A DNA stretch of 64,000 nt from Tritrichomonas foetus (Eukaryota; Parabasalia; Tritrichomonadida; Tritrichomonadidae), in NCBI GenBank assembly GCA_001839685.1, contig MLAK01001348.1:52222-116221 (forward strand). Direction: 5' to 3'. The first letter of the stretch is position 1. Each line of letters starts with the position of its first letter. Positions 51,988 through 63,300 of this stretch are shown in pieces. The notes under the pieces are model-generated. The model was not told the origin of the DNA. It searched no databases and saw nothing but the letters and a program-made list of their open reading frames with translations. The position numbers and the translations under genes were made by a program.

Positions 51988-52176
51988 AATGAAGCTCAAC
52001 TGTTTAACACAGAAAAGTTTCTGTTCTGTTTCTGATGTGGTCACATCAATTTCATTTCTTCTGATATATTAAAATGATATTCACCATTTTTGAACGTTGA
52101 ATTAGCACCTCAAGCACATGAAATGATTGGTGGTCGATTTGATGAACTTCCAGCACCTAAACAACTTCCAGAATAA
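51988..52176 (+). pseudogene. Short decayed coding fragment
   Basis: In one frame: NEAQLFNTEKFLFCF, TGA, CGHINFISSDILK, TGA, YSPFLNVELAPQAHEM, then IGGRFDELPAPKQLPE and TAA. Apart from two TGA codons the frame reads like protein, especially the last 30 residues. Probably the 3' end of a lost gene. Family not recognised. Confidence 0.35.
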
Positions 52177-52825
52177 TACGGTTAGAAAATAATCTCAGTT
52201 ACTCATAGGCCCGTGATACTGAACATGTCCACTATTCTGAACACTAAAAATTTAATCAGTTTTTTGGACTTTGGTGTCAATTTTTGAATATTTTGAAATG
52301 CAAATAAGAGAGTATATACGCTAAAGTCAAAAAAGAGAGATAATGAATCAAATAATACATTTACAGAGAATATTCCGAGATAAAAGAGTCCAAATTTTCG
52401 TCTAATACATGATTATTAAATAACAATGGCATAATGAGCATATTGCTTTCTATCATTTTTTCTATAAAAGTGAACATTGCTTTCTTTCAAAGGATTTCAG
52501 TCACAATGATGTGAACGAAGTTGTTTTTACCCGTTTCAAAGATTGATCAGAAACATCTGATTTACCAAATGTTTGAGTTACCAAACAAGATACAATTCAT
52601 TGTAAATAAATTATATTGAATAAATTGATGAAATAATTCCAAATCGAATTTTTTTCAAATCAAGACATTGGAATTTCAATTTGAATGTTACATTTCTTGT
52701 TAGATGCAAAATAATTCATTCAAATTAACTTTCATCGACAATCATTTTTTTTTTCTTTTTTTTCTTTTTTTTGAAATTGCTTCATGAAACTGCTGTTGAT
52801 CATTATTCTGATTAATCATCTAGCC
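52177..52825. other. Intergenic
   Basis: About 650 bases, AT-rich, ending in a T-rich run (52746-52771). Nothing recognised. Confidence 0.4.
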
Positions 52826-53350
52826 TCATTGAAGCAGTTTCTGAGATGGCTGGCCCAATTTGGCTTGATCTGCCATGCTTCTCGAGAAGTGGGGCGGAGG
52901 GGTGAATGCCTGGACGCGACTTGTCACCGTGCCCGCCGATGGACTCACGAAAGCATTCTTCATAAGCGCCAAAGTTGCAGCGACAAGTTGTTCGTTTTTC
53001 TTTTTCGATTCGAGAGTTTCACAAAATCTGTTGATTTCGGGTGTGGATTGAGTCATTGTTTCTGTGAAATTTTTCAGTTTCTGGTTTTTGATGAGCGAAA
53101 AAAGCTGCGCGATTTTGTATCAGGTTCGAGATTCGGTATTTTCGTTTATAAATTCTTCAACCAATCGCTGAGTGATAAATCGAGAATCACTCAGTGAAAA
53201 TCCAGGGAAAGCGTCTGAAATTGTGTTGTATGCGGCGAGAGTCCAGGTTCCAGCTTGTGATCGCGCCTCGTCGATAATCATATTGGAGATTGTCGTGACC
53301 TTGGATTTATTATCAGAGGAAAGGCAAGAATGGCTATGATATAAATTCAT
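52826..53350 (-). pseudogene. Small unknown gene with one in-frame TGA
   Basis: Two 76-residue minus-strand frames share a phase and join into one 174-codon frame. Between them is a single TGA at 53120-53122 (after ENTESRT, before YKIAQLFSLIKNQKLKNF). The DNA is visibly richer in G+C than its surroundings, which is typical of coding sequence here. The front reads NMIIDEARSQAGTWTLAAYN and GFSLSDSRFITQRLVEEF; the end is Pro/Ser-rich (VQAFTPPPHFSRSMADQAK). No domain recognised. A CGA-to-TGA change would explain the break. It may be a recent pseudogene, an error or a polymorphism. ATG 53350 is the first in frame. Confidence 0.55.
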
Positions 53351-53858
53351 TATCTTGATTGAAGTTTGGTTGAGTTGTTATTTCACGCTTCGATGGAGGA
53401 ATAATGTTTTGAATCAATTTTCAATATATTTTCAGATGTAAAATAAAATCAAATTCTGAGACATTACATTGAATTTACGTATAAAATAAAATCTATTTCT
53501 GAGAATCGAATAAAAATTCATTGAGTTAAAACAAAACATTTGTGTTTAATTTCGATGATATTTTGAAAATGTTTTAATGAAATCTCAAACCAACAAAAAG
53601 TCAAAGCTTTTATAAAAATTTTGCTCAAAGAAGAATAACTAAACCTGATATTAGTTTTTCTTTGATTATATCCCAAAATTTTATTTCCGAACTTTTTCAC
53701 TTAAATTATCAACATGTTGATATTTCAGAAAAACACTATTCAAATTTTTGAATTAACAAGAACGAACCAATTTTCATAAGAATTACTTTTTGATTATATC
53801 ACCCCTAACAAATTTGAATGTTTCCGGAAAATATCAGAAAGAATATTTTTTATTTCAA
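53351..53858. other. Intergenic
   Basis: About 500 bases before transposon copy B, AT-rich. Nothing recognised. Confidence 0.4.
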
Positions 53859-53866
53859 CAGAAAAT
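53859..53866. repeat. 8-bp target-site duplication, left side of transposon copy B
   Basis: CAGAAAAT here is repeated exactly at 54962-54969. Confidence 0.85.
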
Positions 53867-54961
53867 AGATGTATACAAACTAACTAGATCTAGATGTAGA
53901 AGACTATTGAGAGATCTAAATGAATAATTGTTGATATTATTGTCATCTAAATATTATTTAATTGTAATCCTATTAATAATATATAAATATTATAATTTAA
54001 AAATCAAGATACAGAGAAAACCAAATCCAAAAAAAAATTGTGAGAAAAAAATAAACCCCACAGAAATTTCTGAGAATTATTGAGATAGAAAGTGATTTTA
54101 TAGCATTAATATCTTGATTATTTCATATCATAAATCGTGCTTTTTATTATCATATGACCCTCCATCGAAAATTATAATGTTTTCCAAAATACAAAAATGA
54201 AGTATAAAAAAAATATTAATAATTTTGATATAAATAAAAAAAATTTAGGCATCAATGAGAAGATTACGAATGTTTTGCCATCTAAATGGCGATTCATCAG
54301 AAAATTCACTTGGCATCAAGTCTGGAAAAAAACATATTGGATTCCATTTTTCTTGATTTGGTCTTTCAATCGTTGTATCTGTATCCCTGCTTGAGAATGT
54401 GCTGTTGAGGACTGCCAGTCTATTTTCTTCATATACTAAAATTTTATGACAGAAAAGATTTCAATACATTCATATCTGTCAAATGGAAATTGAATTAATT
54501 CAACATCACTGAGTTAAAACTATCAAAATTTTCGCGATTTTTAATTAAAAATCGATAGAAGAAGTGTAAATAGAATTATGGGAAGCAGTATTATAATCTT
54601 TGTGATTCTTGGAAAAAAAGCTTCTCACAATTTTTTTTAGGCTTTCTCCAAAATCGCTCTTTTTTCGGTTTAATTGTTGCAAAATTTCAAAACTATGAAT
54701 AAATATGGCTCATAACTATAAAAAATAGATTTAACAATTGACTGAAAGCTGTTCACCCGAAAACTGAAACAATAGCTTCTTCAGAATCATTTTCGAAATA
54801 TTTTTGAATTCGGCCATTTGCGAAGTTTGCGATAAGGGAAATTTTCGTCATTCTTTTAGCTATTTGGGTTTTGATTTTTGACTGATGGTATTAAGTAATA
54901 CTGATGATAAGGATCATTTTAGTGATTTCGTACGTTAAGACTATTTGGTTTGTATACATCT
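53867..54961. mobile_element. DNA transposon copy B (same family as copy A)
   Basis: A 1,095-bp element with the same 14-bp inverted termini (AGATGTATACAAAC ... GTTTGTATACATCT) and same orientation as the copy at 28987-30084. It differs by roughly 15-25 scattered substitutions and short homopolymer indels. Its own duplication, CAGAAAAT, proves an independent insertion. The same two minus-strand coding relics are present; the C-terminal one ends FRWQNIRNLLIDA. The ATG frame of copy A over this region is stopped by TGA here. Both copies are non-autonomous and need a transposase from elsewhere. Confidence 0.88.
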
Positions 54962-54969
54962 CAGAAAAT
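54962..54969. repeat. 8-bp target-site duplication, right side of transposon copy B
   Basis: CAGAAAAT, identical to 53859-53866. Confidence 0.85.
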
Positions 54970-55247
54970 CTTGTTCTCTCCAATTCAAAAAATTGAAAAA
55001 GAAAATTTCAACATTGAAAAAGAGAAATAAACTAGTATGATTCGTGATTTCTTAATTTTCATCAATCATGTGATATTTATTTAACTACTTCATCAAGAAT
55101 TGATTGATTAATCCAAAGTCAGGTGACGAAAATTTTACTGAGGTTTTTCTGATTGATATTTACCAACAAAGATCATATATTTATGAAAAAGAAATATATT
55201 AATTACTATCATGTTTATTAAAATACAAAAAAAGAAAGAAAAAAATA

Positions 55248-56591
55248 TCAGGATTTGATTCTTGCCTGTGTTTTAGATTTGCATAGCCAGAATTTCATAG
55301 CTTTAATTGCACTTTGGCTATTATAAGTTTTCAATGGCGTATTATCATTTAGTTCTTCGTTTTGATCATTAAATAGAATCTGGTTATTTGACATAGTTTG
55401 TCCGGCTATTTGACCTTTAATTTGACCTGGTGAAGATGATGCAGTGCTTACATTAATATTTTGTGGTGTTGCACCATGCATAGTCTGTTTTATTGGAGAA
55501 GGTGCACCTTTTGTTGTTTGGGCAGATTCTGGATTGTTTGCTGTATTATATCTGTAAATTTTTTTGATTCTCTCAAAACTCCTCATTTTCGAATGAATTG
55601 GATGATTCATCGATATAGCGGTTTTATCACCAAGAATACATATCGATGATTTTCCAATTGGATTTGTGATCTGTTTCATTGTGTTCAATACAATTATCTT
55701 CTTTTGAACAGGAGTTCCATTTATTTCAAGAAATTCGACATCGTGCCGTTTAATAATAGGTATCTTTTCAATGTCCAGAGCATCAAGGGAGTCTGAGTCA
55801 TTGATTAAAAGTGCACATGATATGTCATGGAGATTACATCCTGAGTAGAATACATTTACACGTCCGTCAAGTAAAGTAATAACTCCACCTTCAACGAAAT
55901 TATCACTTTTAATGATCATTCTTATCCCATACTCATTAAATAAATCGTCTAAATATTCTTCAGAATTGAGACAATCAAGTGATTCGCTTCCAAATATTTC
56001 TTTTGAAATTTGGTCTCCCTTTTCAATTTTTGACCTGTCTATTTCATCTAACTCATTCAAATCCAAAGGAATTGAATGATTGATGCAAAAAAATGATGTG
56101 TAAACCCTTGCTGCGAGAGGAAGAACTTTAAAGAGGTTATAAAAATTCGCTCGTAAATCTTGACTCGGTAAATTTTCGAAAAACTTCAAAGTAAATCGAT
56201 TCTCGTTTATTTCGTTGGTTCCCCTTACAATGTGAATGTTGTCTGGATAAATGATTTTCATTACAAGAATAAATAAAATGCACTCGAAAGAAAAGTCATT
56301 GCTTCCAATTGTATTCCCGAGAAATAAATAATCTTTGTATGGAGGAAGCCCATTTTCCATCAGCAAGCGGTACAAATGAAATATGGACCCATTTAGGTTT
56401 CCGATAATAATTACTGGATTGTCGATTTCGATAATGTTCGGTTCGGATTTAATAAAATTTTCTGCAATTTTAAGAATTTTGAGAATTTGGTCATGATCAT
56501 CGATAAGAGGGAGCTGGGCCATACCTGGAATATAAAACTGTCGGTTCATTGTTTGACTATGGGCATGGAAAACATGCTTGAAATAATCCAT
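55248..56591 (-). CDS. PPP-family pseudophosphatase
   Basis: A 447-residue protein with the PPP phosphatase layout but without its active site. The expected GDxHG is GNLNG (residues 64-68), GDxVDRG is GNTIGSN (92-98), RGNHE is RGTNE (123-127), and VHGG is INHSI (170-174). Nearly all metal ligands are therefore changed, so catalysis is very unlikely. The spacing and the hydrophobic strands (PVIIIG, DYLFLG, NIHIVRG) are kept, meaning the fold is probably preserved. The C-terminal 130 residues are Ser/Thr/Gln-rich (about 330-447) and probably disordered. It may act as a phosphopeptide-binding scaffold or as a decoy for phosphatase regulators; that is inference. The longer frame opens at TTG 56624; ATG 56591 is used. 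Confidence 0.85.
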   Translation of the reverse strand: MDYFKHVFHAHSQTMNRQFYIPGMAQLPLIDDHDQILKILKIAENFIKSEPNIIEIDNPVIIIGNLNGSIFHLYRLLMENGLPPYKDYLFLGNTIGSNDFSFECILFILVMKIIYPDNIHIVRGTNEINENRFTLKFFENLPSQDLRANFYNLFKVLPLAARVYTSFFCINHSIPLDLNELDEIDRSKIEKGDQISKEIFGSESLDCLNSEEYLDDLFNEYGIRMIIKSDNFVEGGVITLLDGRVNVFYSGCNLHDISCALLINDSDSLDALDIEKIPIIKRHDVEFLEINGTPVQKKIIVLNTMKQITNPIGKSSICILGDKTAISMNHPIHSKMRSFERIKKIYRYNTANNPESAQTTKGAPSPIKQTMHGATPQNINVSTASSSPGQIKGQIAGQTMSNNQILFNDQNEELNDNTPLKTYNSQSAIKAMKFWLCKSKTQARIKS

Positions 56592-57002
56592 AATGAAAAA
56601 ATTGAATAGTTTACAAGATTTCAATTTTCAGAAATTTTCATTTAATTGTGTTCATAAAATTTTTGGGAATCTGAATGATAGATCACAAAAAGTGGGTTTT
56701 TAAATCTCTTTTTGAGTATTAGTTGACATTGTGACGAACTCAAGATATTGATTCAAATATTTTATATCAAGCTTTTGGTGCTGCTGTATAAGTAAACAAC
56801 CTAATGCTATCTTGGCATGCATGAAATATAGATAAATTTCTACATTAAAACCAGTATTTCATGCTCGATATAGAAATATAGCATATCAGAAGATATGTAT
56901 AACATATCAGAATATATATATAGAATATCAGAATACAATTGAGAATAAAAACGGAATATTATTTTTATTAAATTTAAAGTTCACTCATTACAAACGATTT
57001 AT
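56592..57002. other. Intergenic
   Basis: About 410 bases. A short imperfect AT-rich repeat (ATATCAGAATATA units, 56880-56940) is present. No gene seen. Confidence 0.45.
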
Positions 57003-58766
57003 TTAATCAAAATCTTCATTTTCACCCTTATCATCAGATAGTTCAAGATTGATAAATTTAATGAATTTAATCGCACTCTCATCGTGATATACTTTGAAAG
57101 ATTCTCTGAAGTACTTTTTAGCCATTTCCAGATCTTTTAATTCAAGATAAGCCCTTCCAAGTGCTGAAGCTGCTTCAAAATGATTTTGTTGCAAACATTT
57201 TTTGAGAAGACTTATTGATTGTTGATAATTTTGATGACTTAAATAGTACATTGCAAGCCAATACATTGAAAAAAGATTGTTTTTTTCTGCACCCTTCAGT
57301 AAATATTTTTCACCAAGTTCAAAATGGTCAGTCTGTCGTAATAAAATACTGCCAATTCTTCCTGGTGCTTCAGCATGACCTAATTTGGCCGAAAATAAAT
57401 AACTTGTTAGAGCATCTGTAATTTCTCCTTTTGATTCATGAATTTGTCCAATAATAAAGTGTTTTTCTTTTTCACATACACTATTTTGGTTCGGTATATT
57501 GTTAATTTCATTGATTAAAATTTCAGCATAGACATTTCCAAAACTTAGAGACTGATTTAGATACTTCAAAGATAGAACAAGATCTTTAGGAACGATTACA
57601 CCTTCTTTAAAAAGAATTCCTAAAGAAATCATTGCTTCTGAGTTATATTTATTCGCCAGTTTAATCAACTTTCTTACAAATAAAAAGTCATTATCTTTGA
57701 GATTATTATGATTAGAATCATTTTGGTCATCATCATCAATGTCTAAATCATCACTGAAGCCAGAAAATTCATCATCATCTACTTCATTATTGAAGTATTG
57801 AATCATTTCTTGAGTGTCCAAACCAACTCGATTGCCAATAAAATCTTTTTCATAATCATCAATCATTTTTTTATATTGCAAGAACTCATTCTTATCTGTT
57901 CCATCAATCCAATAATCTGGGTTTTCTAATTTGTAACAAATGTCTTCGATTTTTAATCTTTCTTCGGCTTCATAACACCACATGTGATCAATTAATTCCT
58001 TCAATTCGGCTTTTGTCTGAGTAAAAGCTGGTCGCTTCCCTTGCTTCCATTCATTATTTAAGAATTTTTGTAATTTGAAGCCCTGAAATTGATTGGGGGT
58101 TTTCATCCTACACTTTTTACCTTCTAATATTTCGAAAAAAACAATAGAAAGAGAAAAAATATCAACAGGAAATGAAAATTTTTGAGTTAGAACTTCAGGT
58201 GCCATATAATATGGTGTTCCACAAGCGCGAGATTGATCTAAATTTTTATTTTCTTTTGAAAATCCAAAATCTGCAATATGTGGTCTTTTATGTTCATCAA
58301 TGAAAACATTAGAAGATTTTATATCTCGATGGATAATTTTCCAAGTTGTATGCAAATGCTTAATTCCTCTGGCAAGTCCATACATACAAATAGTTCGATC
58401 TGTTGGTGTCCACGATGATGACATTTCTTTCAAACAATCATCTAATGTCTTTTTTGGATAATATTCATTCAAGATCATTGCTTTAATTTCTGAGAAATTT
58501 TTAGATGGTCTTATATCAAAAGCCAAAATTTTTAGGGTTGCTGGATGTTCACATTGCTGAGTAATTGCAATTTCACGGAACAATTGTTTTGGGAAATAAC
58601 TATGTGATTCAATTTTTGTCATCTTTTTATAAGCAGCTTTTGTGTTTTTGTATTCACATAAATATACCTCGCATGTTGCACCACTTCCTAATTTTTTCTT
58701 GTTAAGGACTGTAATTTGTGCTTCATTCTCTAATAAAATATCACCCACACATGGACTCTGTTTCAT
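57003..58766 (-). CDS. Ser/Thr protein kinase with C-terminal Sel1-like repeats
   Basis: A 587-residue protein. The kinase domain (about 18-292) is complete: KLGSGATCEVYLCEYK (P-loop), AAYKKM (lysine), IIHRDIKSSNVFI, IADFGFSKE, GTPYYMAPEVL, and DIFSLSIVFFEIL. It belongs near the TKL-like kinases common in amoebae and trichomonads, though IHRDIKSSN also fits other groups. A Glu/Asp-rich linker (DDDEFSGFSDDLDIDDDDQ, about 332-350) leads to Sel1-like/TPR repeats (about 365-570), for example GILFKEGVIVPKDLVLSLKYL and AASALGRAYLELKDLEMAKK. Sel1 repeats mediate protein contacts, so the repeats probably choose substrates or partners. ATG 58766 is the first in frame. Confidence 0.93.
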   Translation of the reverse strand: MKQSPCVGDILLENEAQITVLNKKKLGSGATCEVYLCEYKNTKAAYKKMTKIESHSYFPKQLFREIAITQQCEHPATLKILAFDIRPSKNFSEIKAMILNEYYPKKTLDDCLKEMSSSWTPTDRTICMYGLARGIKHLHTTWKIIHRDIKSSNVFIDEHKRPHIADFGFSKENKNLDQSRACGTPYYMAPEVLTQKFSFPVDIFSLSIVFFEILEGKKCRMKTPNQFQGFKLQKFLNNEWKQGKRPAFTQTKAELKELIDHMWCYEAEERLKIEDICYKLENPDYWIDGTDKNEFLQYKKMIDDYEKDFIGNRVGLDTQEMIQYFNNEVDDDEFSGFSDDLDIDDDDQNDSNHNNLKDNDFLFVRKLIKLANKYNSEAMISLGILFKEGVIVPKDLVLSLKYLNQSLSFGNVYAEILINEINNIPNQNSVCEKEKHFIIGQIHESKGEITDALTSYLFSAKLGHAEAPGRIGSILLRQTDHFELGEKYLLKGAEKNNLFSMYWLAMYYLSHQNYQQSISLLKKCLQQNHFEAASALGRAYLELKDLEMAKKYFRESFKVYHDESAIKFIKFINLELSDDKGENEDFD

Positions 58767-59260
58767 TCACTGATTGGAATCAGAAAAAATGTTTTGCATA
58801 TGGCAAATTTTGAAATCATTGAAAAATATCATTCTCTATGAAAAAGCTAAGGATTATTTTTATCTCACATGTCTGCTTGCTATGAAAAAGTTACCAAGCT
58901 AATTTGAATTTTATATCACTTTTTCGAGATAATTGGAATGTAAGCATATTTCCAACAATCTAACCAGAAAGTGTGATTTATTATTTTCGTAATTACTAAA
59001 AACGTCAAACACGCTTAAAATTAGTATTTAATAAGAAATCTAAAAAATATAAACCTCAGTCTCATTGTATTAAATACTACAACTCTCAGAGAGTTTTGCA
59101 CAATTGTATTCCATTTCATAAAATAGAATAATAATGAATTTGTAAAAAAAGATATTAGGAATCAGTAATATTCTATTCTTTATTATAGTATATAGTATAA
59201 CCCGTTCTTATTATGTCAAAAAATTATAACCAGGAAAAAAGACTTCATTTCTGAATTAAT
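58767..59260. other. Intergenic
   Basis: About 490 bases, AT-rich. Nothing recognised. Confidence 0.4.
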
Positions 59261-59771
59261 TCAAAGGTTTTCCATGATCAATTTATCAAATTGAGGAAAC
59301 AATGGAAAATCAACTTGCTTATCAAACTGTAAATCAATATTGAATATGTCTCCGTTTTCTTGAGCTCCTGTCTCTTTTTTGTTTTGTTTCGATTTAATTT
59401 TTTTTTTTCACCTCTTCCCTGGATTTTCGATTAAGCATTGCTGACCAATGATTTTTAAGATTTACATCTGTTCTATTTGGAAAGAAAGATGCCATTTTAG
59501 ACCAGTGTGGGCCAATTTCTTCGAATTTCACTTCAAGTAATTTTTCTTCTTCTTTTGTCCAACTTGGTGGAGCTTTTCGAGCTTGAAAATCAAGTTTACT
59601 TTCTTTTCTCTGCATCAAATTCACATTTTGAATATATTTTTTATAGTTGGGGTTGATTTGCGGAATTTGATATTGTGGGACAGCAAAAATTTTATTATTT
59701 GTAGGTTGGTATTCTTGAATTAGATTTAGAGCAGGATACGAATTCTGCTGGTATGTTTGAAATGGCAACAT
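59261..59771 (-). CDS. Single-repeat Myb DNA-binding protein, frameshifted at an A11 run
   Basis: A Myb-like protein. After a Tyr/Gln/Asn-rich N-terminus comes one SANT/Myb repeat (about residues 65-118): PPSWTKEEEKLLEVKFEEIG, HWSKMASFFPNRT, LKNHWSAMLNRK, with the spaced Trp residues of an R3-type repeat. Trichomonad Myb proteins usually have two repeats; only one is visible. The uninterrupted frame stops at 59394 (125 residues) right after an 11-A run. In the frame reached by losing one A the sequence continues as KSKQNKKETGAQENGDIF and ends in an acidic/aromatic DLQFDKQVDFPLFPQFDKLI then TGA at 59261, which looks coding. So the true protein is probably about 170 residues. The first ATG (59771) is used; the frame opens further up with TTG. 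Confidence 0.75.
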
Positions 59772-60328
59772 TTTGTGTAGAGAACAGTCCACAAAAATAA
59801 ATGAAGTGTTTGATTTTATTCGTTTCAAAAAAAAGTGAATTGAATGAACACAGAAAATTTTATTTTACTCCATTCATAATTTCAATGTGATTCAATAACA
59901 TTCACAAATATTCAGAATTGATATATCAAAATCCAAAAATCCGAAGGGAATGTGATCAAGCTATTAAATTGAGTAGAAATCATTGATAACCTGGTGTAGA
60001 AAATGCTTTTTTCCGAAATATTATGATGAATATTTACATGATCCAAGAATTTTGTTTGTAGCGCAAATTTATCTACCGCTTTTTGAAAGGTTATCGTATG
60101 ACAGAATATTTTGATAAGTAGATGTTATATCATTCAAAAAGTTGATATCACATTGGCTTCATTTTTGAAACGACATGATATTATATTATTATATTAGATA
60201 CAATTCTATTTGCTATTGTGCAATATGGAAAATCTCTTAAAAAATGACTTCAGGTAATTTAAAAACATCTCAAAAAAAAAAAAAAAAAAAAAAAGAGCGT
60301 GCTACAATTTTAAATAAAAATATGAAAG
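59772..60328. other. Intergenic with poly(A) tract
   Basis: About 560 bases, AT-rich, with a 23-A run at 60272-60294 just downstream of the next minus-strand gene. No gene seen. Confidence 0.45.
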
Positions 60329-63300
60329 TTATAAAGAAGCTAATTTGTTTTTTTGGTGTTCCACCGCCATTCTTGCTTGAATGATTTTTGATTCAAGCTC
60401 AAGTCTTTTCATGAGCTGTTCATGAGTCTTTCCTGGCGCTCTAACATTTGATTCAACTTTTGGTGCATTCTTTCTTCTCTCCTCAGCTTCTTTCTTACGA
60501 GCAGCAATCTCTTCTTGTCGCTTTTTACTTGCTTCAATTCTTTCATTTCTCTTTCTAATTGTTTCTTCCATGGTTTTCTTGATATTTTCTAATCCCTTTA
60601 TGATTTCTAATATGGTTTCATTAAGGATCTGGCTATCAGCACTTTTTGGAGCATAGTGGGAATTAAGTGATTGAGTAATTGAATTGAGTAAAGAAACCGA
60701 ATTTATGACTGCTTCTTCAATATCACTGAGTTGACATTGTGATATGTTGTGTATGCTGTTTATGAATACTTTAATTGAATCAAAAATTTCGTGTGAAGTT
60801 TGAACAAGTGAATCTACACTTGTTAATATTTCACTTGGATGATCACTTGTATAAATAATTATCTTTGATAAAGCATTTGTTGAATTCACACCAAGTTTAC
60901 ATATATCTGTTGCCCAGTCACGATTTAATGATTCTGAAAGTTCATTTAATGATAGTAGTAAACTATCTAGTTCTGAACGAGCAAGTTTGATTGGCGTTGC
61001 GGCTTCATCAAATTTAATTTGAATCTGTCTATCAGCATCATCTTTCTTCTTTTTATCTTCGTCTTCTAACTCAACGTTCTTTTGTCCAAGCATAAAGATT
61101 TTCTTTGATTCTTCAAGAATAAGATTTAATGATAAATTTGCTTCATCTACCCAATTAGATTTCAATAAGAGCCGTGATTTCACTGACTTATTAAAATTAT
61201 CAAAACTACTTATAAGCAAAGAAGCACTTGAAGCTAAATCTTCTTGAATTGAGATATTAATTGTAGAATTGGATGTTTGAAATATTGCCTTTACAAATTC
61301 TTCTCCAATTTTGAGAAAGTTAAGAGTTGTTTCTACTATTTCATCATTTTTAACATCTGATGAATCAAATAAACATTTTCGAATTCTATTGTGTTCATTG
61401 GATAACTCATTAAAAACTTTTTCAAGAAGTGCAAATGCTTCACTACTTGTCAATTTTTGGACATTAGATAGAGAAGGCAATAATATTCTCTTTGGAAGTT
61501 TTGAAGCGGAATTTGTATCTGGCACTTGAACAACAACATCATTTAGTTCACTGGAAATTTTTGCAATTTGGTTTAAAGATGTATGTAAACATTGAACTAT
61601 CTCAATTAAAGATTTTAATGACTTTGGTTCTTTAAAACTATGGCTAAATTTAACGAATGATTCTTCAACAACTTTCAAGTGCGTCTGGTATTTTTCACCT
61701 ACTTTTTGAAGTGAATTTAATTTCAATATTTGATTACTAATATCATTTATTTCTGACATAGTTTGATGTAATGGAGGTAGTGATTTTGTCAAGGCAATTT
61801 GATAGACTTCATATATTGGAGATGATGAAAACAATGATATTATTATTGCTGTATTTTGATACATCAAACATATTGCTGCTAATAAATTAACTTTTTTCCG
61901 ATTGAACTCAGAGATATTATTCAAGTTAGTATTTTCATTTTCATTTTGTAAAAAAGAAGCATCTTCTACCAAATATGAAAGACCTGCCATTAGTCTTGCT
62001 ATTGATCGAAAACTTCTTTTTATAGAAATGTTTGTTGGATCTCCAAATAATTCGAGTAAGCTTCCCCACATTTGAATTGATGTTTGATATAGATCCATAT
62101 ATAAGTTTGATGGAATCAAAGAATAATATTTGTAGGAACATACCGTCAAAGATTGTGTATCAGCTGCAATTTTGGATAATTTTTGTAGATCGTTTGATTT
62201 ACTGGATGAATTAATATAATTTAATGATAGTTCATTTAGTTCTCTTTGCTTATCAATAAATGAATCATTGATATCACCTAGTGGAATATTATTAATGATA
62301 TTTGATTGCCAATTTATCCTATCGACAAGATATTGTGCAAGTTCTGTTTTCAGGTTAGCTATATTTTGGTATTGCTTGTTGTCTAAATACTCTTTTATTT
62401 TCATTGAAAACTCACGTAAAGGTTCTAGATCAGGTAGTGTCTCTATATCATGACAAAATGATAAAATAATTTCATTGATATTTTTAATTTCTTCATCATT
62501 TGTATAATTTAATGAATTAATAGTTTTATAAACTGAAAGAACTAATTCAAATGTATCAATTTCGATCTTTTCTTCTGGTTCAGTTAATTCTGGAATTTGT
62601 TCAATTTCTTCTTCTTCTTCTTCCTTTAAATTGTTATCATTATTTTGAATTATATCTATTGGACCAACTAATTGTTGTAGCCCCTTGATAATATCTATTA
62701 ATTCTGGAATACTCTGAGATAATGATACGATCGATTTCTCATTTGCAGATTTGATAAATAGTTGATCACACGATTTATCAATGATTGGTAAAATTTCTGC
62801 TAATCTGCTTGAAAGTGGAAGATATTTATCAACATTAATTCCTTGTTTTTGTGCGATTGCAATGTGTGCAATAATTTGATCAATTTGGCTTCTTGGAATT
62901 GAGAAATTAAATGGAATTTTGTTTGGATTTGAATGAATAAGGTTCTTGCAGAGAGTTAAACTGTATAGTAATGATGAAACATTCGATTGAATTGATGTTT
63001 TGAGTAATGTTTCTGATGTTGATGCAGTTGGAGTAATCCATTGACTCAATATTGGCTTATATTGATTAATATTATTAATGTAGTATTTTGCATCATCCAT
63101 CTTATCAAAGCGGGCAGCTAAATGATTAATTTCATTCGAAGCCTGCGATTCAAATATAATAAATAAATTTGAAAGTTTAGACATAATATCAAGATTAAAT
63201 GTAAGTCCTCGAGTGGTATGTTGTAATAGATCTGACGCCTCTTGAACAAAATCTTCATATATTCCTTGAATTTCAAGACAATTAACCAGATAATCCATTG

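Noticed and set aside
53120..53122. Selenocysteine at the TGA
   Set aside because: No redox-type family was recognised, no hairpin was evident downstream, and CGA-to-TGA is simpler.
52784..53197. 137-codon plus-strand frame
   Set aside because: Antisense shadow of the minus-strand gene; odd composition (many Arg/Cys/His).
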